A DNA stretch of 34,342 nt, taken from NCBI GenBank assembly GCA_024281215.1, contig JAMJTX010000026.1, positions 1 to 34,342 on the forward strand, given 5' to 3'. This stretch comes from Candidatus Thiovulum karukerense (GTDB lineage: Bacteria > Campylobacterota > Campylobacteria > Campylobacterales > Thiovulaceae). The notes beneath the pieces are model-generated. The model ran no database searches. It was given only the letters and a program-made list of their open reading frames with translations, and was not told the DNA's origin. Position 1 is the first letter of the stretch, and each line of letters opens with the position of its first letter. Below, piece by piece: positions 28,367 to 34,342 of this stretch. The translations under genes were made by a program, and so were the position numbers.

Positions 28367-28374
28367 AAATCGGC
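28367..28374 (-). promoter_or_regulatory. Possible sigma-28 -10 box for flgL
   Basis: GCCGATTT, read toward flgL, is close to the FliA -10 consensus GCCGATAA and lies about 37 bases before the GTG in the 92-bp gap after the kinase gene. The corresponding -35 is poor (T-rich), so this is tentative. Confidence 0.35.
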
Positions 28375-28422
28375 AAAGATAACTATCAAAAAAGCTATCC
28401 TCACTAACTATATTGTGAGTTC

Positions 28423-31400
28423 TCAACTCTTATTAACCCAAGCTTTAATCATAAGCAGAAGAGCTTTAGAGTCGATCGGTTTAGACATATAGTCATTTGC
28501 ACCAACTTCTATACATCTCTCTTTATCCTCTTTCATAGCCTTTGCGGTAACTGCAATAATTGGAAGCTCTGTCAGTTTCAACTCTCCCCGAATCTTAGTG
28601 ATGGTCTCAAATCCGTCCATCTCTGGCATCATAATATCCATAAGAACCAGATCAACAGATTCACTCTTTAACTTCTCAATAGCTTGAACTCCATTAAGGG
28701 CATGAAGAGTCACAACTTTCTCTTTTTGGAGCATAGCTGACATTGAAAAGATATTTCGTGAATCATCATCAACAATCAACACTCTCTTTCCAGCTAGTTG
28801 ATTATCGAGGGTAAAGCTACTCTCTTTATAGCTTTTATCAATCAGATCTTTATCACTAAAAAGTTCGTCTTTAACTGGACCACTCTCTACTGGAGGCTCT
28901 TGAATAGTAACCTCTGGTTTTTTCTCTTCTTGGACTCTCTTTCGTTGTGTTGTACTCCTCTTCTTGATTACAGAAGAGCTAGGTAGATAGATCTTGAAAG
29001 TACTTCCACTATTTTCCTTGCTGACAACCTCAATTTTACCCCCAATTAACTCAACAAACTTTTTACTGATTGAGAGACCAAGACCAGTTCCACCATACTT
29101 ACGACTAATAGAGCCATCAACCTGTTTAAATGCTTCAAAAATATATGAGAGCTTATCTTTAGGTATTCCAATTCCACTATCTTTTACACTAATCAGAACT
29201 GGGAACTCACTATCTTTCTGTTGAGTCACTCGGAGAGCAACTTGCCCTTTATCTGTAAATTTAAAAGCATTTGAGAGTAGGTTTCTTAAAACTTGTAACA
29301 GTTTAACTCTATCTGTCGAGATACTATTTTTATAATCATCACGAACAATAAACTCAAGATCTTTACTCTTTGCAATTGGTTGGAACAGGTCATTCAATTC
29401 ACCTGTCAATTCTGTTGTATTAAAGTCATCATATATGATATCCATTCGACCTGACTCTATTTTTGATAGATCTAAAATATCATTAATTAGAAGCAGAAGA
29501 TCTTGACCTGACTTATTGATAACTCTAGCCTGTTTTAGAGACTCTTCTGAAAGCTCTTCACTATTATCGCTCAACATCTTTGAGAGGAGAATAATTGAGT
29601 TAAGAGGTGTTCGAAGTTCGTGAGACATATTTGCTAAAAACTCTGATTTGTATTGACTAGACTTCTCTAACTCTTTTGCTCGTTCATCTAACTCAACTTT
29701 TGCAGTCTCAAGCATATCGTTTTTAACCCTCATATCGTGGGCTTGTTGCTCTAACTGCTGTTGTTGTTCCTCCATCTGGACATTTGATTGTTGAAGCTCC
29801 TCACTCTTAACTTGAAGCTCTTCATAAGCCTTTTGAGAATCTTCAAGAAGCTCTCTAATTTTTGATCCCTGTTTGACATTGAAGAAGAAAGCACTAATTA
29901 GCTTTCCAGCTCGATTCATAAAATCTTTTTGGAGTTGAGAGAAAATCTCAAAAGATGCAACTTCAATCACTCCAAGCAGAGTTCCCTCATATATAATAGG
30001 GAATGTATATGTGTTGGTTGGCTCACGATGGACAATCCCACTCCCAACAACAAAGTCACTTTTTGATATATTCTTAAGAAGAATAGGCTGTTTTTCAAGT
30101 GCAACTTGACCAATTACCCCCTCTCCTAATTTAAAGTTATTAGAGAGTGACTCGCGATCGATAAAGGCATATGATGATTTTAGATGTAACTCACCTTTCG
30201 CCTCATTAAATAGAAAGAGAAGAGCTGATGATGCTTCAATATGTTTAGATATTAGAGTTAATGCCTCTGTTGATAGCTTCTGAATATCCTCAATCCCAGA
30301 TAGTGAATTACTCAAGTTGCTAAATCCATCTTTCAGCCAATTATCATCTATATTCTTTTTGCTGTTACTATTAAGAGTTGCTGTCATCTTCTGGAGAGCA
30401 AATCCTAAACTATCCTTATCACTCTTAATTGCTATATTCTGAGAGTAGTCACCCTCGGCAATCTGTTCAGCTTGAAGAACGATCCCCTTAAGAGTCTCTA
30501 TCATTTTGTTAAGAGCTATCCCCAATCTGTCCTGTTCAGAGACATCTTTTAGAGATATATCAAAGTCACCAACGGCAACCCGTTCAGCAACATCTCGAAT
30601 CTCTTCAAAATATATAATTAAATCTTGAAGAGCATTACCTAGGCTATCTTGAGAACCTCTAACATCTAATCGAGTATTGAGTTCGCCATTCGATAGACTA
30701 CTTGCAAGGTTTGCTACCTCATTAAGCCTATCTGTCATTTGGTTAATAGTGTTTGAGAGTTCATTTCGTTCGCCATTAACAGATATACGATTAGAGAAAT
30801 CTCCATCTGCAACCCGCTTCGCCTGTTCAATAACTGTTTTTATATTGATATATAGTCTATTTGAAGCCTCTATCAAATCTCCTATCTCATCTCTATTTCC
30901 GTACTCTATATTTATTGGCACAGGCTCTCCATTCGATATCTTTTGAATCTGAGCTGTGACTGATGAGAGTGGATTTAATACTTGACGAATATATCTTTTT
31001 ATAAAAACTATTAAAACGAAAAGAGCAAATATTACCGCAGAGAGAAAATAGTATTCAAACTCTCGTAACTCCTCAAAAGCTACATCTTTTTCAGCATGGC
31101 TAATTATCACCCAATACTTATCTGGATGATTTTGGTCTGGATATACTCGTTTAAAAGCATGAATATGGTTATGGAGATTGACAAAACCACTCTCTTGTTT
31201 CTGAATAGCTTCAAATAGAGGTGGATCATCAATTTTGACATTTGACTCGTGACCAATTTGCCATCCCCACCTCTTATTCTCATTGTTGTGGTAAAGATAG
31301 TATCCATCTTGATTAACCATATAAATACTTCGATTTTCATGTGTAATATCTATCTTTCTAAAGAATTGGAAAAAATATTCAGCATAAGCATTTATAACTA

Positions 31401-32016
31401 ACATTGACCGCTGATTGCCATCTCCATCATATATAAAAGTTGAGAAGTGTAGAATTGGTGTCTGCGGAATGAGAATTTTTCCAAACTCCATATTCAACTC
31501 CATCTGAGATATATAGATATCTTGGAAGCCCAAGCTTAAAGCTGATTTGTAGTAATCATAACTCTCTCTATTTTGCAGTCTATTCTCCGGTTGAACAATT
31601 GCACCTTTGCTTTTTACATCAAAGAGAACAGTAACACTCTCTTTTCCATTTAAGTCTAAAATTCTGATTTTAAAATATGCTTTTTTTAACTCTATTAAAG
31701 ACTTAAAAGTCTCTTCATTGGCTCGTCTCCACTCCTCAATCTCATACTTCATTCGGACACTCTCCCAATTTAGCATATTGGTAATTGAGTGTGAGTTAGC
31801 AATAAAGTGAGTATCCTGTTTAACCATCTCCAACTTCTGCATAAGAGATAGATGGGCATCATCAACAATCTGTTGATGGGTCTTGAGGACTTTATCAATG
31901 TGTGCCTCTTGACTAGTTGTATAGCCAATATAACCAACTAACCCTACAATAAGAATTGTAAAGGCTGTTATGATATATGTTAATTTTGTCTGAATATTTA
32001 TCCGCACTCTAGTCAC
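28423..32016 (-). CDS. Hybrid sensor histidine kinase, poly-HAMP plus GAF plus receiver
   Basis: A 1197-aa membrane sensor. The first helix lies at about 13-31 and a periplasmic Cache-like sensor at about 32-320. The second helix (about 322-342) precedes a run of one classical and about four further HAMP units (343-575), marked by ISNGE, VADGDF, LSNGEL, VAVGDF and IAEGDY. Next come a GAF domain (about 600-745), a Gln-rich coiled coil, and HisKA with phospho-acceptor H799 in SHELRTPLN. HATPase_c boxes are LLSNAFKFT, DSGIGIP and GGTGLGLSI. The C-terminal receiver has phospho-acceptor D1127 in LVLMDIMMPEMDG and the conserved Lys in YMSKPID. GTG start; 9 bp after ycjX. No separate response regulator is adjacent, so the output partner is unknown. 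Ligand unknown. Confidence 0.94.
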   Translation of the reverse strand: MTRVRINIQTKLTYIITAFTILIVGLVGYIGYTTSQEAHIDKVLKTHQQIVDDAHLSLMQKLEMVKQDTHFIANSHSITNMLNWESVRMKYEIEEWRRANEETFKSLIELKKAYFKIRILDLNGKESVTVLFDVKSKGAIVQPENRLQNRESYDYYKSALSLGFQDIYISQMELNMEFGKILIPQTPILHFSTFIYDGDGNQRSMLVINAYAEYFFQFFRKIDITHENRSIYMVNQDGYYLYHNNENKRWGWQIGHESNVKIDDPPLFEAIQKQESGFVNLHNHIHAFKRVYPDQNHPDKYWVIISHAEKDVAFEELREFEYYFLSAVIFALFVLIVFIKRYIRQVLNPLSSVTAQIQKISNGEPVPINIEYGNRDEIGDLIEASNRLYINIKTVIEQAKRVADGDFSNRISVNGERNELSNTINQMTDRLNEVANLASSLSNGELNTRLDVRGSQDSLGNALQDLIIYFEEIRDVAERVAVGDFDISLKDVSEQDRLGIALNKMIETLKGIVLQAEQIAEGDYSQNIAIKSDKDSLGFALQKMTATLNSNSKKNIDDNWLKDGFSNLSNSLSGIEDIQKLSTEALTLISKHIEASSALLFLFNEAKGELHLKSSYAFIDRESLSNNFKLGEGVIGQVALEKQPILLKNISKSDFVVGSGIVHREPTNTYTFPIIYEGTLLGVIEVASFEIFSQLQKDFMNRAGKLISAFFFNVKQGSKIRELLEDSQKAYEELQVKSEELQQSNVQMEEQQQQLEQQAHDMRVKNDMLETAKVELDERAKELEKSSQYKSEFLANMSHELRTPLNSIILLSKMLSDNSEELSEESLKQARVINKSGQDLLLLINDILDLSKIESGRMDIIYDDFNTTELTGELNDLFQPIAKSKDLEFIVRDDYKNSISTDRVKLLQVLRNLLSNAFKFTDKGQVALRVTQQKDSEFPVLISVKDSGIGIPKDKLSYIFEAFKQVDGSISRKYGGTGLGLSISKKFVELIGGKIEVVSKENSGSTFKIYLPSSSVIKKRSTTQRKRVQEEKKPEVTIQEPPVESGPVKDELFSDKDLIDKSYKESSFTLDNQLAGKRVLIVDDDSRNIFSMSAMLQKEKVVTLHALNGVQAIEKLKSESVDLVLMDIMMPEMDGFETITKIRGELKLTELPIIAVTAKAMKEDKERCIEVGANDYMSKPIDSKALLLMIKAWVNKS

Positions 32017-32025
32017 AACGACTCC

Positions 32026-33423
32026 TTATAGCTTATCTCCTATGAGATAATCAATCACCTCATCCATATTTATATGAGGCACAGCATCAATATCTCGATC
32101 TGGAAACTCAATTGGAGAGAAACTTGGAAAACTAAACATACCACCTCTCCATTCACTTTTTGGTGGATAATCTTCAGGAACTCTTCCAGAGTACTCTATT
32201 GTTGGTACTGTTTTTCCAACAACTCGCCCCTTTAAAGAGTCCATCTCTTTGCCTCCATAATCATGAACAATATCTTCCGTACTCTTAACTGATGCAAAAA
32301 CAATTGCCTCTGTATCTATCCCCTTGAGATTCAACTCCCGTTCAGCCTCTTCAACAACTGTATTCAGAAGCTTCTGATAGTTTTGATGTTGTGACGAAGC
32401 TATGTGATCAGCTTTTGTTGCTCCAAATAGAACTTTATCAATCTTCTTCTCAAGAACTTTTTTAAGAAAGCTCTGCTCCCCATACTCATACATTCGTATT
32501 ATCTTCTTAATAGCCTCTGTCATATCGATAAATGGGTTATACCCATTCTGGAGAGATTTTAGGACATCAACAAGAATAATCTGTCTATCAAACTGAGAAA
32601 AATATTCAACTGCAAGAGGCTCTACAATCTCTTTAATATATCGATTGTATCTATTTTGAAATCGTTGATATATTGAGTCTTCATGAGGTTTTAAATATTT
32701 TGGTGGTGGAAGAGGGGTAAAGAGAAGAGTTGAGTGATCACTTAGGTTTCCACTCTGAACACTTCGTCCAGGTTGAATAATAGAGAACCCCATATTTTGG
32801 AGAGTTCTTAAGTAGTCCCGATATTTATCCACAATTCCACGATCTGCACTTCCATCAGAAAAGCCATAGATATCGTGTTTGCTTAACTCACTCTGCCACT
32901 CTTTAGCTAACTCTCGTTTTACAGAGTTTCGTAACTGAGAGTATGCACTCTCTGACCACTCTGCAAACTCTTTGTTATACATCTCCAGATCAAAAAGCCA
33001 CTCTCCAGGATAGTCAATCACCTCAAGCTCTAATATCTTGTTTGGAAAGAATGAACTTCGGCTCTTAACTTCAATCTCAACTCTCACTTTTGAGACTGAT
33101 GAGGTTGATTTAGGCCACTTCGGATCTTCTGTCCGAAGAGCATCAACAACTGTTCGATAATCAAATTCAGGAACAGAGTCATCTTCAAGAGGGATAACCT
33201 TTGCAATAAACTCTTTTCCTCTACTTCTGCTAACTTTTTGGATTCTTTTTCCAGATACAAGTTGATTAACAAGTGATGTGATAAAGATACTCTTTCCACT
33301 TCGATTCAAACCAGTAACGGCAAGTTGAATCTTCTCCCGCTTCTTAAATATAGTATCAGCATGAATATCTTTTAGAAGTTTGAGTGTCTCACTCGATACT
33401 TTATCTATATACTCTTTTGCCAT
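32026..33423 (-). CDS. ycjX: YcjX-family P-loop GTPase-like protein
   Basis: The 465-aa protein matches the YcjX/DUF463 family. P-loop GLNRSGKS (38-45) sits in QLAVTGLNRSGKSIFITSLVNQL, and DYPGEWLFDL stands in the switch/Walker B position. TKADHI provides the nucleotide-specificity TKxD motif, and a long C-terminal domain follows. In enterobacteria ycjX is paired with ycjF and belongs to an envelope-stress (phage-shock) context; no ycjF is present here. The gene is 7 bp after the GlcD-like gene and 9 bp before the kinase. The ATG has AGAGG close upstream. Cellular role unproven. Confidence 0.92.
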   Translation of the reverse strand: MAKEYIDKVSSETLKLLKDIHADTIFKKREKIQLAVTGLNRSGKSIFITSLVNQLVSGKRIQKVSRSRGKEFIAKVIPLEDDSVPEFDYRTVVDALRTEDPKWPKSTSSVSKVRVEIEVKSRSSFFPNKILELEVIDYPGEWLFDLEMYNKEFAEWSESAYSQLRNSVKRELAKEWQSELSKHDIYGFSDGSADRGIVDKYRDYLRTLQNMGFSIIQPGRSVQSGNLSDHSTLLFTPLPPPKYLKPHEDSIYQRFQNRYNRYIKEIVEPLAVEYFSQFDRQIILVDVLKSLQNGYNPFIDMTEAIKKIIRMYEYGEQSFLKKVLEKKIDKVLFGATKADHIASSQHQNYQKLLNTVVEEAERELNLKGIDTEAIVFASVKSTEDIVHDYGGKEMDSLKGRVVGKTVPTIEYSGRVPEDYPPKSEWRGGMFSFPSFSPIEFPDRDIDAVPHINMDEVIDYLIGDKL

Positions 33424-33430
33424 TCGCCTC

Positions 33431-34342
33431 TTATAGTCCCATTTTATCTGGATTTAGAATATTATTAGGATCAAAAGCCTTTTTAATATTTCGGAATAGA
33501 TTCATCTCTTCATCACTAAATGCCATGCCCATATATGGAGCTTTTACCATTCCAATACCATGCTCACCGCTCAATGTTCCACCCATATCTATTGTAGCTT
33601 GGAAAATCTCTTTTATAGCTTTGTAACCAATCTCAACAGCTTTTGGATCTGAACCATCAACCATAACATTTGTGTGTATATTTCCATCTCCTGAGTGTCC
33701 GAAGCAAGGAACATTAATTTTATACTTTTCAGCTATTTCGTTGAATCTTTTTAGTGTCTCTGGTAGCTTACTTCTAGGAACAGTAACATCTTCGTTTATC
33801 TTTTTGCTTCCATAGATAGAGATAGCCTGACTCGCATTTCTTCTTGCAAACCAGATATCTTTTGCTTCATTTTCATCTTTCGCTCGTCGAAACTCTGTGG
33901 CTCTATTCTCTTTAAAGACTCGTTCAATTACCTCTAGTTGAAGATTAAGGTCCTCTTCTAAATCTCCATCAACATCAGTTACAAGAATTGCTCCCGCCTC
34001 CTCTGGAAGTCCTTTTTTATACATCTGCTCAACAGCTTTAATGGTTAAGTTATCAAGAAACTCCATCGCAACAGGTGTTACACCACTTGCCATAGTTTTA
34101 AAGACGGCACTCATTGCATCTTCAACAGTTGGAAATATTCCCATTGCTGTTTTTGTCAATTTAGGTTTTGAAATTAGCTTCAGAGTAATCTCAGTAATGA
34201 CAGCAAGAGTCCCCTCACTTGCTATTAAAATCCCAGCGATGTTATAACCAGCAACATCTTTAATCGTTCTCTTACCAGCTCGGATAATATCTCCATTTGG
34301 AAGCACTGCTCGAACTGCCATCACATAATCTTTAGTGATTCC
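33431..34342 (-). CDS. glcD: GlcD-like FAD-linked dehydrogenase, N-terminus cut by right edge
   Basis: The frame stays open to base 34342 (GITKDYVMAV precedes the track start), so the track's GTG start is internal and about the last 303 residues are seen. TIKDVAGYNIAGILIASEGTLAVITEITL belongs to the PCMH-type FAD-binding domain. The rest is the FAD-oxidase C-terminal domain, with FGHSGDGNIHTNVMV and TLSGEHGIGMVKAPYM, which surround the active site and flavin, and a LNPDKMGL end. The family includes glycolate oxidase subunit GlcD and D-lactate dehydrogenases, which oxidise 2-hydroxy acids. The exact substrate cannot be decided from this fragment. It starts or belongs to the minus-strand run glcD-ycjX-kinase-flgL-tmk. 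Confidence 0.93.
   Translation of the reverse strand, partial: GITKDYVMAVRAVLPNGDIIRAGKRTIKDVAGYNIAGILIASEGTLAVITEITLKLISKPKLTKTAMGIFPTVEDAMSAVFKTMASGVTPVAMEFLDNLTIKAVEQMYKKGLPEEAGAILVTDVDGDLEEDLNLQLEVIERVFKENRATEFRRAKDENEAKDIWFARRNASQAISIYGSKKINEDVTVPRSKLPETLKRFNEIAEKYKINVPCFGHSGDGNIHTNVMVDGSDPKAVEIGYKAIKEIFQATIDMGGTLSGEHGIGMVKAPYMGMAFSDEEMNLFRNIKKAFDPNNILNPDKMGL

Overview
The window is a gene-dense, AT-rich stretch of a bacterial chromosome, most probably from a free-living, flagellated member of the Campylobacterota (Epsilonproteobacteria). The evidence is the rpmB-potassium channel pair (the same pairing I recall in Helicobacter), a flagellin with the Campylobacterota-type D1 segment (LDTIKTKATQAAQDGQ), the futalosine-pathway gene mqnC, epsilon-type tmk, ligA and priA, short intergenic spaces and heavy use of AGA/CGA for arginine. 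Sequence alone does not fix the genus. I see no rRNA, tRNA, CRISPR array, transposase or prophage gene. No gene-free stretch exceeds 300 bases. The apparently ORF-poor stretch 1-2040 is one long minus-strand gene that runs off the left edge, which is why the ORF track does not list it.

Left part (1-4020, minus strand): an MCE/MlaD-type lipid-transport protein with a beta-rich C-terminal domain, a phosphoribosyltransferase-like protein and a large secreted protein. The three are joined by TAAGTG and GTGA junctions and are probably one operon. Centre-left (4173-16536, plus strand): NAD-dependent DNA ligase, then a probable surface-protein operon. It holds a 1353-aa secreted protein paralogous to the one at the left edge, a 68-aa membrane protein whose reading frame contains a G8 tract, a repeat-bearing lipoprotein, and a 992-aa beta-helix protein with about 15 GGAI-type repeats. 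The bifunctional NAD(P)HX repair enzyme follows with no gap.

Centre (16533-22125): pyrF, an ABC-2-like membrane protein and trpA on the minus strand; rpmB and a TrkA/RCK potassium channel on the plus strand; priA on the minus strand. Right part (22251-34342, minus strand): a compact two-hairpin repeat-like element, flagellin, mqnC with an overlapping unknown gene, tmk, flgL, a very large hybrid sensor kinase with about five HAMP repeats, a YcjX-family GTPase, and the C-terminal part of a GlcD-like FAD dehydrogenase cut by the right edge.

The most unusual part is the surface-protein locus on both sides of the mce-ligA divergent promoter. Two giant secreted paralogs and the beta-helix protein share tryptophan anchors (W-x-L/M near a G-Y/I-W motif). 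The plus-strand copy sits in an operon that contains a candidate phase-variation switch (G8). The second most unusual item is the 53-bp three-way-junction element beside flagellin. The remaining genes are core housekeeping and motility genes.
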